Source: Clostridia bacterium (GTDB lineage: Bacteria > Bacillota_A > Clostridia > Oscillospirales > CAG-272). Taken from it: DNA of 64,000 nt. The translations under genes were made by a program, and so were the position numbers. The stretch spans positions 1 through 64,000 of the forward strand of contig JAFTLD010000014.1 of NCBI GenBank assembly GCA_017452945.1, in the 5' to 3' direction. This document shows positions 35,326-44,276 of the stretch, piece by piece (the stretch's first letter is position 1; every line of letters starts with the position of its first letter). A model generated the notes under the pieces. It was not told the DNA's origin, did no database searches, and was given only the letters and a program-made list of their open reading frames with translations.

Positions 35326-36699
35326 ATGATCAGAGAATACAGAACAATAGAAGAAGTTGCCGGCCCTTTGATGCTGGTCAAGCAGGTTGAGGGCGTCAAG
35401 TACGACGAGCTTGGCGAGATCGAGCTGCCCGACGGCAGCGTGCGCCGCTGCCGTGTGCTGGAGGTAAACGGCAAAAACCTGCTGGTGCAGCTGTTTGAAT
35501 CCTCTGCAGGTATCAACTTGGCGCATTCCAAGGTGCGCTTTACGGGACACGGTGTGCAGATGCCCGTATCCCCTAATATGCTCGGACGCGTATTCAGCGG
35601 CATGGGTGAACCGATCGACGGCGGTGCTAAGCTGATTCCCGAAAAAACACCGGATATTAACGGCACACCCATCAACCCTGCAGCTCGCTACTATCCTTCC
35701 GAGTTTATCCAGACAGGTATTTCTACCATCGACGGCTTGAATACGCTGGTCAGAGGTCAGAAGCTGCCCATTTTCTCGGGCTCGGGCTTGCCTCACGCAA
35801 ACCTTGCAGCGCAGATTGCGCGTCAGGCTAAGGTGCGCGGCAGCGATTCCAAGTTTGCCGTTGTGTTTGCTGCCATCGGTATCACCTTTGAAGAAGCCGA
35901 TTACTTTATCTCGGATTTCAAAAAGACGGGCGCAATTGACCGCACCGTGCTGTTTATCAACTTGGCAAGTGACCCTGCAATCGAGAGAATTTCCACGCCC
36001 CGTATGGCGCTGACAGCAGCGGAATATCTGGCGTTTGAATGCGATATGCACGTGCTTGTCATCATGACCGATATTACCAACTATGCAGAGGCGCTTCGCG
36101 AGGTTTCGGCTGCGCGTAAGGAAGTGCCCGGCAGACGCGGTTATCCCGGCTATCTGTATACCGACCTTGCCACCATGTATGAAAGAGCGGGCAGAAAGAT
36201 GGGCTCCGAGGGCTCGATTACCATGATTCCCATTCTGTCTATGCCCGAGGATGATAAAACGCACCCCATCCCCGACCTGACCGGTTACATTACCGAGGGA
36301 CAGATCATCCTGTCGCGCGAGATGTACCGCAAGGGCTATATGCCGCCTGTGGACGTGTTGCCCTCGCTGTCGCGTTTGAAGGACAAGGGCATTGGCGAAG
36401 GCAAGACGCGCGAGGATCACTCGGGCGTGCTCAACCAGCTGTTCTCCTCTTATGCAAGAGGCAAGGAGGCAAAGGAATTGATGGTTGTGCTTGGTGAGGC
36501 TGCGCTGACACCCATGGACAGACTTTACGCCAAGTTCTCGGAGGCCTTTGAGGAAAAATTCATCAATCAGGGCTTCTATGAGGACAGAACCATTGAACAA
36601 ACGCTTGATATCGGCTGGGAGCTGCTCAGCATCCTTCCCAAGTCCGAGATGAAGCGTATCAAGCCCCAGTACGTGGATAAGTACTGGCCGAAAAAGTAA
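35326..36699 (+). CDS. atpB: V-type ATPase regulatory subunit B
   Basis: The 457-residue non-catalytic nucleotide-binding subunit alternates with A in the head. It has the P-loop-like but degenerate segment [19 protein letters not shown]. The downstream segment [35 protein letters not shown] is typical of B subunits. Its length is normal. The gap to subunit A is 20 bases with an RBS. Confidence 0.97.
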   Translation: MIREYRTIEEVAGPLMLVKQVEGVKYDELGEIELPDGSVRRCRVLEVNGKNLLVQLFESSAGINLAHSKVRFTGHGVQMPVSPNMLGRVFSGMGEPIDGGAKLIPEKTPDINGTPINPAARYYPSEFIQTGISTIDGLNTLVRGQKLPIFSGSGLPHANLAAQIARQAKVRGSDSKFAVVFAAIGITFEEADYFISDFKKTGAIDRTVLFINLASDPAIERISTPRMALTAAEYLAFECDMHVLVIMTDITNYAEALREVSAARKEVPGRRGYPGYLYTDLATMYERAGRKMGSEGSITMIPILSMPEDDKTHPIPDLTGYITEGQIILSREMYRKGYMPPVDVLPSLSRLKDKGIGEGKTREDHSGVLNQLFSSYARGKEAKELMVVLGEAALTPMDRLYAKFSEAFEEKFINQGFYEDRTIEQTLDIGWELLSILPKSEMKRIKPQYVDKYWPKK

Positions 36700-36753
36700 G
36701 ACAGAAGATAGAACAAAGCAAGCCGCCCAAAAGAGGACGGCACGGAGGCAATT

Positions 36754-37431
36754 ATGGCACAAACCTACAACGTCAATCCGACGCGTATGGAACTGAAAAA
36801 AATGCAGACGCGTTACGCAAACGCCCGCAGAGGACACAAGCTGCTCAAGGACAAGCGTGACGGCCTGATGAAGCAGTTCTTGGAAACCGTGCGGCAGAAT
36901 AAGGAGCTTCGAGAGAAGGTTGAGGCAGCCCTTTCGGGTGTGTACGGTAGCCTTTCCATCGCGAGTGCAGTATCGGGGCCGCTGGTGATGGAGGAATCGC
37001 TCATGCTGCCCAAAAAGCAGGGAACACTGGACGTGGGCTACCGGAATATCATGAGTGTGACAGTACCGGAATTTTCTCTGGAGATCACGGGCAAGGACGG
37101 ACAGGACAGCTATAATTACGGCTTAGCGTTTACCTCGGGTGAGCTTGATGCCTCTTTGGCGCAAATGAGCGGGATCTTAGAGGATCTCGTGGCACTTGCA
37201 CAGAGTGAGAAGACGGTGCAGCTGCTGGCGCAGGAGATCGAAAAAACGCGCCGCCGTGTCAATGCCTTGGAATATATTATGATCCCCAAGTATTTGGCGA
37301 CCATCAAGTCGATCAAGATGAAGCTGGACGAAAACGACCGCGGTAATACGACACGCTTGATGAAGGTCAAAGACATGATGATCAAGGCACAGCGCGAGGC
37401 AGGGCAGGCGGACGAGGACGAGGACGACTAA
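36754..37431 (+). CDS. V-type ATPase central-shaft subunit D
   Basis: The 225-residue protein is the rotating axle inside the A3B3 head. Two long helices at the N-terminus (NPTRMELKKMQTRYANARRGHKLLKDKRDGLMKQF) and C-terminus (RRRVNALEYIMIPKYLATIKSIKMKLDE...) form the coiled coil, as in subunit D. It is the last gene of the operon. Subunits such as NtpH and NtpJ of Enterococcus are absent. Confidence 0.95.
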   Translation: MAQTYNVNPTRMELKKMQTRYANARRGHKLLKDKRDGLMKQFLETVRQNKELREKVEAALSGVYGSLSIASAVSGPLVMEESLMLPKKQGTLDVGYRNIMSVTVPEFSLEITGKDGQDSYNYGLAFTSGELDASLAQMSGILEDLVALAQSEKTVQLLAQEIEKTRRRVNALEYIMIPKYLATIKSIKMKLDENDRGNTTRLMKVKDMMIKAQREAGQADEDEDD

Positions 37432-37455
37432 AATCGGAACCAAATACGCAATATT

Positions 37456-37491
37456 CACGGTGGACGGCAATGGCCGTCCACCGTGTTTTTT
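37456..37491 (+). terminator. Terminator of the V-type ATPase operon
   Basis: The 13-base stem CACGGTGGACGGC / GCCGTCCACCGTG with a 4-base loop is followed by TTTTTT. Confidence 0.9.
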
Positions 37492-37869
37492 CGTAAAACA
37501 TTGCTGATTTGACGGCAGTAACAAGCTTTTCCTCTTTTGACAAAAATAAACAAACGGTTACAAAATAAACAAAAAATCGAATAATTTTGCAAAGATAAAG
37601 CGAACCGCCAGAGCCGATGCGCCTCGCGCTTTTACGTGGCTTCCCGCCATTTCCCACGCATTCACATGCGAAATTGTGCGTCCGTCCGACAAATCCGCGT
37701 ATTCTTCGGCCATTGTAAGCTGCCCGATTTCGACGCCTTGACGACCGTGCTTTTTTCTCGTTTTTTCGCGCCGGTCGCACCGCGGTGGAAAAATGTGGAA
37801 ACTGATATGCCGCAAAGAGATTTTTGCCTGCCTTTTGGTGCTTGAAACGCGTCTGTTCATGCGAAAAAC
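37492..37869. other. Gene-free stretch before the pilus operon
   Basis: This 378-base stretch has no gene with a supported start. Short frames on both strands (for example 37636-37845) have no ribosome site and unlikely protein composition. The first part is AT-rich and the second GC-rich, with a possible -35-like TTGACA at its very end that belongs to the next promoter. I see no known RNA family in it. Confidence 0.5.
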
Positions 37870-37898
37870 TTGACAAGGGAAGGGTTATGTGTTAGAAT
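37870..37898 (+). promoter_or_regulatory. Promoter of the sensor kinase / type IV pilus operon
   Basis: TTGACA, 17 bases, TAGAAT. It places transcription start near 37905, so the ATG at 37899 cannot be used. This supports the start at 37974. Confidence 0.75.
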
Positions 37899-37973
37899 AT
37901 GATGAAGAATTATAATGCAGAAACTATGTTCGATTCGTTTGTGCTGATCTGCAGGAAAGGGAGACAACGGGCT

Positions 37974-39566
37974 ATGGGAAAAGCGTCGATCCGCAACAGG
38001 GTCAAAAACGCGTGGGAATATAAACGCACGGCATTTTTGTGGACCGTGCTTTCCGTGCTTGTATTTGCCGTGATGTGTGCGCTGTTCGGCCAATTCTCGG
38101 ATGCTTACTTTACCTCCGGGCACTTTACCGATCTGCTTGTCGATGCAGGGAATGCGGATGGTTTGATCTACATGGTTCTTGACGACTACGTCCTGATGTC
38201 GTTTTTGCTTTTGATGTTCGCACTGTGCTGCTTCACGTTTCTGAGTCAGATGTGGACAGACGATGTTTCCGATTATTACATCCTGCTTCTTTTGTGGAGC
38301 CTGGGCTTTTATATTCTGTACGGTTTGAATTTGTTCAACCCCGGCGGTGGATCGCTGAATTACCTTGTGCGTGTGCTGTCGGATACGTTATATCAGCTAT
38401 CGACTGTTCCGCTTCTTTTGTGTCTTTATACCAAGACCGAGCGTTACCGTGGATTTTTGCGCAGCGTGCTGGTTATTGAATACGTGCTTTGCGCGATCTT
38501 TGCGCTGCTGTCCGTTACGGGACTTTTCCCGCAGGTGTTCTCCTACGTCAGATTGGTGTCCGACCTTTTGTTTTGCGGTATGCTGGTCGGTGTGTTGATC
38601 ATCGGATTTAAGGAGGCTAAGCTGGGGAACGGATTTTTCCGTTGGTTCTGTCCCTTGATGGCGGTGGAGCTGATCGCTATGGGGGCGGTGACGCTGATCG
38701 CCATGGTCAGTGACGGCGGAGGATTGTATATGCAGCGCAGAGTGTTTGATGAGATCGTACAGAATTTTAATCTGACGCCTCTTCGAGAGTATTATCTCCA
38801 GCGTATGGTGCTGATCAATCTGATGCTGATCCTGTTTATTCGGTTTATCACCGAAACCATGCATAACAAAACCCTTATCCGTGTACTTAACTACGAAAAA
38901 GAATCTGCGCAGGGCTACGCAGCGGCAGTGCGCGAGAGGATAGACGAGGTACGGCGCGTCAAGCATGATACCATGCATCATATCAATGCGTGTCATATGC
39001 TGTACAATCAGGGCGAATACGATCGTTTGGGTGAATACCTGCGAGAGCTGCAGACCGACGGTCAGGCTATCGCACCGCTGCAATACAGCAATAACCTCAT
39101 GATCGACTATATCGTTATGAGCTTTTCCAAAAAGGCAGAGGCAAAGCAGATCTCTATGCAGACGGATCTTGCCGTGCTGCCCGAGCTTGAGATCTCGGAT
39201 TCGGATCTGTGCTCGCTGCTTAACAATATTCTGCAAAATGCATTTGACGCTTGCTTAAGGCTTTCTGACGCCGAGAAGCGTTGGGTGCGCCTTGAGGTCT
39301 CGGTGGACGAGAACAAGGTATATTTCACCTGCATGAATTCCTGTGACGGCTATTTCATCCGGGATAACGGCAGGTATCTGACCACCAAAGGGGACGGAAC
39401 TGCACATGGCTACGGCATGAGCATTATTCGCGGGCTTTGCCGTCGAAACGGCGGCGCAATGGCCTCCCAGGTCAACGGCAACAGCTTTACTATGAAGGTG
39501 GCGTTGCCTTATCATACGGATAACGAGAGGGGAATACGGCATGACATCCAAAAAGAGGATCAGTGA
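37974..39566 (+). CDS. GHKL-domain membrane sensor histidine kinase heading the pilus operon
   Basis: The 530-residue protein has seven or eight hydrophobic segments in residues 20-310. A linker follows with the phosphoacceptor-like RRVKHDTMHHI (His331). The GHKL ATPase domain has an N-box (LLNNILQNAFDACL), a weak G1 region and a G2-like TKGDGTAHGYGMSIIRGLCRRNGGAM. This layout is that of AgrC/ComD-type kinases that sense peptides or small molecules. No response regulator is nearby. Its 3' end overlaps pilB by 26 bases, so it is coupled to the type IV pilus genes. The start at 37974 follows AAAGGGAGA. The cue is unknown. Confidence 0.8.
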   Translation: MGKASIRNRVKNAWEYKRTAFLWTVLSVLVFAVMCALFGQFSDAYFTSGHFTDLLVDAGNADGLIYMVLDDYVLMSFLLLMFALCCFTFLSQMWTDDVSDYYILLLLWSLGFYILYGLNLFNPGGGSLNYLVRVLSDTLYQLSTVPLLLCLYTKTERYRGFLRSVLVIEYVLCAIFALLSVTGLFPQVFSYVRLVSDLLFCGMLVGVLIIGFKEAKLGNGFFRWFCPLMAVELIAMGAVTLIAMVSDGGGLYMQRRVFDEIVQNFNLTPLREYYLQRMVLINLMLILFIRFITETMHNKTLIRVLNYEKESAQGYAAAVRERIDEVRRVKHDTMHHINACHMLYNQGEYDRLGEYLRELQTDGQAIAPLQYSNNLMIDYIVMSFSKKAEAKQISMQTDLAVLPELEISDSDLCSLLNNILQNAFDACLRLSDAEKRWVRLEVSVDENKVYFTCMNSCDGYFIRDNGRYLTTKGDGTAHGYGMSIIRGLCRRNGGAMASQVNGNSFTMKVALPYHTDNERGIRHDIQKEDQ

Positions 39567-41232
39567 GATTCTTGTAGATAACCACCAAATGACCCGTGCG
39601 CAAGCCGATCAGATCTTTGCGGTCATGCAGGCGGGCAGAACGGGTAAGAGCGAGCAGGAGCTGATATTAGAGCGCGAGTTTGCCGCTGAAAAGGATATTG
39701 CGGGCGCGGTTGCTTTCAAGTACGGACTGCCTTTGGTGGAGCTGGAGGGCAAAGCGCTGGATCACGATCTGATCCGCCGCGTGGATATCAGTGTTCTCAA
39801 AAAGCACCGCGTTGTACCCGTGGCGCTGACGGAGGACGTACCTCCGGTCATGAAGCTGGCTATGTTCAACCCCATGAACGCAGGTGCGATTGAGGACGTG
39901 GAGCTGCTTTCCCGCCTTCAGATCGAGCCGGTGGTATCGACCGCGACCGAGATCATGAATGCTATCGACAAGTGCTTCGGTACCGAAACGATGCGCTCGG
40001 CGGTCGACCAGTTTACCAGAGAAAGAGAAAAGAATGCGCAAGCCGCTGAGGAAGAGCGCGGTGAGGACGTCAGCTCGGCTCCCATCGTCGTGCTGGTCAA
40101 TACGCTGCTTGAACAGGCTGCGCGTCAGAGAGCGTCGGATATTCACTTTGAGGCGCTGCAGGAGTCCCTGCGCGTGCGTTTCCGTATTGACGGCGTGATG
40201 TATACAAAACATAAGTATTCCAGTGAGCTGACCGGTGCCGTGCTTGCAAGAATCAAAATTTTGTCGGGCATGGATATTTCGGAAAAGAGAAAGCCGCAGG
40301 ATGGCAGAATGACCTATTTGGTAGACGGCAGAGAATACGATATCCGTGTGTCCGTGCTGCCTACCTCATACGGAGAAAAGTGCGTTATGCGTCTTGCGCT
40401 CAAAAAGAGCCTGAGCAGAAATAAGAGTACGCTGGGACTTGGCAAGGAGGATATGGAAAAATTTGACCATATCATGTCCTACCCCAACGGTATCGTGCTG
40501 GTAACAGGCCCTACGGGTTCGGGTAAGTCTACCACACTTTACACGGTGCTCAGTGAAAAGAACCGTGACGAGGTCAACATCGTCACAGTTGAGGACCCTG
40601 TCGAGGCAAATATCGACGGCATCAATCAGGTACAGGTCAACCCCAAGGCGGAGCTGACGTTTGCGAGTGCGCTGCGTTCGATCTTGCGTCAGGACCCCGA
40701 TATCATCATGATCGGTGAGATCCGTGACGTCGAGACCGCGATGATCGCGATCCAGGCGTCGATCACAGGCCACTTGGTGGTCAGCACCCTGCATACCAAC
40801 AGTGCGGCAAATACGGTCACGCGTCTTTTGGATATGGGCGTGGATTCGTATCTGATCGCAGACTCGGTAGTAGGTATCATCGCGCAGCGACTGGTGCGCA
40901 GACTCTGTCCCAACTGCAAAAAGATGCGCCGCGCCGAGGCGTACGAGCTGGAATTTATGGGTAAGGATCCCAACGTGCCCACCAATATCTGGGAGCCTTG
41001 CGGCTGTCAGAGCTGCAACGGCACGGGCTATTACGGCCGAATCGGTGTGTATGAGATATTGGAGATGTCCCCTGAGGTCAAGAGATTGATCAACAAGCAC
41101 GCCAATGCTGAGGAGATCAAGGAGCAGGCACTCAAGGATGGCATGCAGACGCTGCGTATGAGCGCAACCAAGCTGGCGCTTTCGGGCATTACGTCCTTCC
41201 AGGAGATCCTGAGCGTTTCTTACGAAAACTGA
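39541..41232 (+). CDS. pilB: Type IV pilus assembly ATPase PilB
   Basis: The 563-residue protein powers pilus extension. The MshEN domain (about 1-150) precedes a GspE/PulE ATPase. Walker A GPTGSGKSTT starts at residue 323. The Asp box is followed by His-rich LHTNSAANTVTRLLDMGVD. A zinc-binding set of cysteines (CPNC from Cys456, then CGCQSC) is present. It is of normal length. It begins inside the sensor kinase gene, on a site with GAGAGGGG upstream. Confidence 0.96.
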   Translation: MTSKKRISEILVDNHQMTRAQADQIFAVMQAGRTGKSEQELILEREFAAEKDIAGAVAFKYGLPLVELEGKALDHDLIRRVDISVLKKHRVVPVALTEDVPPVMKLAMFNPMNAGAIEDVELLSRLQIEPVVSTATEIMNAIDKCFGTETMRSAVDQFTREREKNAQAAEEERGEDVSSAPIVVLVNTLLEQAARQRASDIHFEALQESLRVRFRIDGVMYTKHKYSSELTGAVLARIKILSGMDISEKRKPQDGRMTYLVDGREYDIRVSVLPTSYGEKCVMRLALKKSLSRNKSTLGLGKEDMEKFDHIMSYPNGIVLVTGPTGSGKSTTLYTVLSEKNRDEVNIVTVEDPVEANIDGINQVQVNPKAELTFASALRSILRQDPDIIMIGEIRDVETAMIAIQASITGHLVVSTLHTNSAANTVTRLLDMGVDSYLIADSVVGIIAQRLVRRLCPNCKKMRRAEAYELEFMGKDPNVPTNIWEPCGCQSCNGTGYYGRIGVYEILEMSPEVKRLINKHANAEEIKEQALKDGMQTLRMSATKLALSGITSFQEILSVSYEN

Positions 41233-41270
41233 TAAATTTGAAGATCGATGAAAGATAAAACGGAGTGAAT

Positions 41271-42335
41271 ATGGTAACCATCAGACAGATTTTGACCACG
41301 GGAGCCGAGCACGTTTGCTCGGATATCCATCTGACGGTCGGCAGACCGGTCGAATACCGTGTGCAGGGTGCTTTCGTGTCCTATGATGAGCAAGTGCTGA
41401 CAACAAAGGATATACAGGGCGTGTTCGATGAAATGCTCAATGAGCGTACGCGTCGCACGCTGGAGCGGGACGGTGAGGTCGACTTTGCATTCACGCTGGA
41501 GGGATGCGGCAGATTGCGCTGCAACCTGTATATGGAAAGCGGCAGACCTGCTGCGGCCATGCGTCTTTTGCCCGTCAGCATTCCCACCACGACGCAGTGC
41601 GGTACCCCCGAGGCGGTCGTACGTGCATCGGGCAAGCAAAAGGGACTGCTTTTGGTCACAGGACCTACAGGTCACGGTAAGTCCACCACGCAGGCCGCAC
41701 TGATCCACCACATCAACAGACACCATAAGCGTCATATCATCACGCTCGAGGACCCGATAGAGTACGTGCATACCTCGGATCAGTCCATCATTCACCAGCG
41801 TGAGGTCGGAGTGGATACCATGTCTTTCTCGGCAGCGCTGCGTGCGGCGCTGCGTCAGGACCCTGACGTGATTCTGGTCGGTGAGATGCGTGACCCCGAG
41901 ACCATTTCCATCGCGATCAGTGCAGCCGAGACGGGACACCTTGTCATCGCGACGCTGCATACCAATAATACCTCGTCTACCATTGACCGTATCATTGACG
42001 CATTCCCCGCAGAGCAGCAGTCGCAGATCCGCGTGCAGCTGTCCTCGGTGTTGGAGTGCGTGGTGTGCCAGAACCTGGTTCCCACGGTGGATGGCAAGCG
42101 TACTGCTGTGTATGAGGTTCTGATTCCCACTATGGCGATCAGAAATATGATCCGCGAGAATAAAACCCCGCAGCTTCCGTCCGCTTTGCAGACCGGTAAG
42201 AAATTCGGTATGCAGACCAAGGACGACCACTTGAACGAGCTGTATCGCAACGGTGTGATCACCAGAGAAACAGCAATAAAATATGCAGAGGATGAACAAA
42301 CGCTGACCAAGAAAATGGAAGGCTTTGGACATTGA
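41271..42335 (+). CDS. pilT: Type IV pilus retraction ATPase PilT
   Basis: The 354-residue hexameric ATPase pulls the pilus back and drives twitching motility. It has Walker A GPTGHGKSTT from residue 131, Walker B region LVGEMRDPETI, and the C-terminal PilT motif AIRNMIRE (usual AIRNLIRE). It is of normal length. Presence of both PilB and PilT implies an active, retractable system. The start at 41271 has GGAG five bases upstream. The earlier GTG overlaps that site. Confidence 0.95.
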   Translation: MVTIRQILTTGAEHVCSDIHLTVGRPVEYRVQGAFVSYDEQVLTTKDIQGVFDEMLNERTRRTLERDGEVDFAFTLEGCGRLRCNLYMESGRPAAAMRLLPVSIPTTTQCGTPEAVVRASGKQKGLLLVTGPTGHGKSTTQAALIHHINRHHKRHIITLEDPIEYVHTSDQSIIHQREVGVDTMSFSAALRAALRQDPDVILVGEMRDPETISIAISAAETGHLVIATLHTNNTSSTIDRIIDAFPAEQQSQIRVQLSSVLECVVCQNLVPTVDGKRTAVYEVLIPTMAIRNMIRENKTPQLPSALQTGKKFGMQTKDDHLNELYRNGVITRETAIKYAEDEQTLTKKMEGFGH

Positions 42336-42348
42336 TAAGGAGTAACGA

Positions 42349-43569
42349 ATGCCAACTTACGGATATGAAGCCATCAATAAGAGTGGCAGTAAAAAGAAGG
42401 GCAGCGTAGAAGCCCCGGATATTCAGCAGGCGCGACAGCAGCTGGTTGCCGAGGGTCTGACGCCCATTGAGATCAAGGAACAGAATCTTCTGACCAGGGA
42501 TATTGAGCTTTCGTTTTTGAACAGCGTCAAGCCGCGTGAGCTGAGCGTGTTCTGTCACCAGTTCGTCAGCGTCATGGATGCAGGCGTACCGGTTGCCGAG
42601 GCGTTGGATCTGCTTGGCCAGCAGACCGAAAACAAAACCTTGCGCAAAGCAATATTCAATACGCAAAAGGAGATCCAACAGGGCGAGATGCTGGCGGACT
42701 CCATGAGAAAGCAGGGCAAGCGTATCTTTGCGCCTATGTTTACCAACATGGTCTCTGCGGGCGAGGCCTCGGGTAATTTGTCCGTTGCCTTTACCCGTAT
42801 GGCAGACTATTATGAAAACGCAAATAAAACCAAAGCGGCACTGCAAAAGGCAATGATATATCCTGCCGTGGTATTGATCGTTGTGGTCATTGTCATGTTT
42901 ATCATGATGATTTTCGTGCTTCCCACCTTTAAGGATATCTTTGCGGATATGGGTGCGGAATTGCCTTGGATCACGCGCGTGATTATGGGCATGAGTGATT
43001 TCTTTGTCGGATACTGGTGGTTGATCCTGATTGTCGGAGGCTTGACGGCTCTTGGCATATGGTTGTTCTCGCGCAGTAAAACAGGAACGTATTTCTTTGC
43101 CTGGATGGCACGTAAGCTGCCGATTTTTGGACCCATGACCGTTAAGACTGCTTCCGCTGAGTTTGCAAGAACCTTTGCTACGCTGACTGCTTCGGGTATC
43201 CCCATCATTGAGGCACTTGAGATCGTCTCGCGCAGTATGACCAATATTTATTTCAAAGAGGGCCTTTTGAAGGCGAGAGAGCAGGTCGCGGTGGGAACCA
43301 CTCTGGCATCTGCCCTGCAGCAGACCGGCCTGTTCCCACATATGGTGATCCATATGGTCAGGATTGGTGAAGAATCGGGCGACTTGGAAAAAATGCTGGA
43401 CAAGCTGTCGGAATATTACGACGACGAGGTGCAGGCGGCAACCAAAAACGTCATGGCCTTGTTAGAGCCGATGATCATCGTGCTTTTGTGCGGTGTGGTT
43501 GGCGTTGTAGCCATTGGCGTGTTGCTGCCCATGTTTGAAATGTACAGCATGTACGACCAATACTTATAA
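42349..43569 (+). CDS. pilC: Type IV pilus inner-membrane platform protein PilC (GspF family)
   Basis: The 406-residue platform protein links the ATPases to pilin insertion. Two homologous GspF domains each have a cytoplasmic helical part and membrane helices at about 170-195, 220-240 and 370-395. Motifs FCHQFVSVMDAGVPVAEALDLL and EFARTFATLTASGIPIIEALEIV are typical. Normal length. Confidence 0.96.
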   Translation: MPTYGYEAINKSGSKKKGSVEAPDIQQARQQLVAEGLTPIEIKEQNLLTRDIELSFLNSVKPRELSVFCHQFVSVMDAGVPVAEALDLLGQQTENKTLRKAIFNTQKEIQQGEMLADSMRKQGKRIFAPMFTNMVSAGEASGNLSVAFTRMADYYENANKTKAALQKAMIYPAVVLIVVVIVMFIMMIFVLPTFKDIFADMGAELPWITRVIMGMSDFFVGYWWLILIVGGLTALGIWLFSRSKTGTYFFAWMARKLPIFGPMTVKTASAEFARTFATLTASGIPIIEALEIVSRSMTNIYFKEGLLKAREQVAVGTTLASALQQTGLFPHMVIHMVRIGEESGDLEKMLDKLSEYYDDEVQAATKNVMALLEPMIIVLLCGVVGVVAIGVLLPMFEMYSMYDQYL

Positions 43570-43578
43570 GGAGAAGTT

Positions 43579-44229
43579 ATGCATCCTGCTTTGTTGATCG
43601 GCGGTGCTGCTCTGTGCGGCGCAGGCGCGGGTGCTGCATGCATCCCGCTTGTCAATCGCTATTTGATAAAACTTGAAAAAAACAAGCTCTCGGGCAAAGC
43701 CTGTGCAGCCTTTATCATCATCCTGGCGCTTTTATGGGCAGCCACCTTTGGCGTAAAGGGATGGGGAGCATCGGCAATATTGATTGCGCTTGCAGCATCT
43801 GCCTTGCTGTCCTTGAGCTGGATTGACTGGAACACATACGAGATTCCCTTTGCGTACAACGTATTCATATTTGCGTTGGGCGTGTTGGCGTTGGTGTTCG
43901 ATCTGTCCCATTGGTATGAGTACGCAATAGGCTTTGTTGCAGTCAGTTTGCCGCTTATGGCGCTGTTCTACATATCCAAGGGCGCTGCGATCGGTGGCGG
44001 TGACGTCAAGCTGATGGCTGCGTGCGGCATGCTGCTGGGATGGAAATTGGTATTGCTTGGATTTGTGCTGGGGTGTATCATAGGTTCTGTGGTGCATCTT
44101 TTGCGCATGAAAATAACGGGCGAGCGACATATGCTTGCCATGGGGCCTTATTTGTCGATCGGTGTCTTTTTGGCAGCCTTGTTCGGCAATGCGGCCATTG
44201 CATGGTATCTTTCCATGCTGGGCCTTTAA
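43579..44229 (+). CDS. pilD: Prepilin peptidase PilD, short form
   Basis: The 216-residue A24 aspartic protease cleaves the leader of prepilins. The two catalytic Asp residues are Asp83 (WIDWNTYEIP) and Asp142 (GGGDVKLMA). The N-terminal cysteine-rich zinc and methylase domain of full-length PilD is missing, so N-methylation may be lost or done by another enzyme. It has about seven membrane helices. It lies directly after pilC with a 9-base gap. Confidence 0.92.
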   Translation: MHPALLIGGAALCGAGAGAACIPLVNRYLIKLEKNKLSGKACAAFIIILALLWAATFGVKGWGASAILIALAASALLSLSWIDWNTYEIPFAYNVFIFALGVLALVFDLSHWYEYAIGFVAVSLPLMALFYISKGAAIGGGDVKLMAACGMLLGWKLVLLGFVLGCIIGSVVHLLRMKITGERHMLAMGPYLSIGVFLAALFGNAAIAWYLSMLGL

Positions 44230-44276
44230 TGCAGCCCATATTCGCATATTAATTATTGAAAGGAAAGGTAACTCTG

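Noticed and set aside
37636..37845. A 69-codon frame in the gap before the sensor kinase
   Set aside because: There is no ribosome site, the composition is unlikely, and the region shows no coding bias on either strand.
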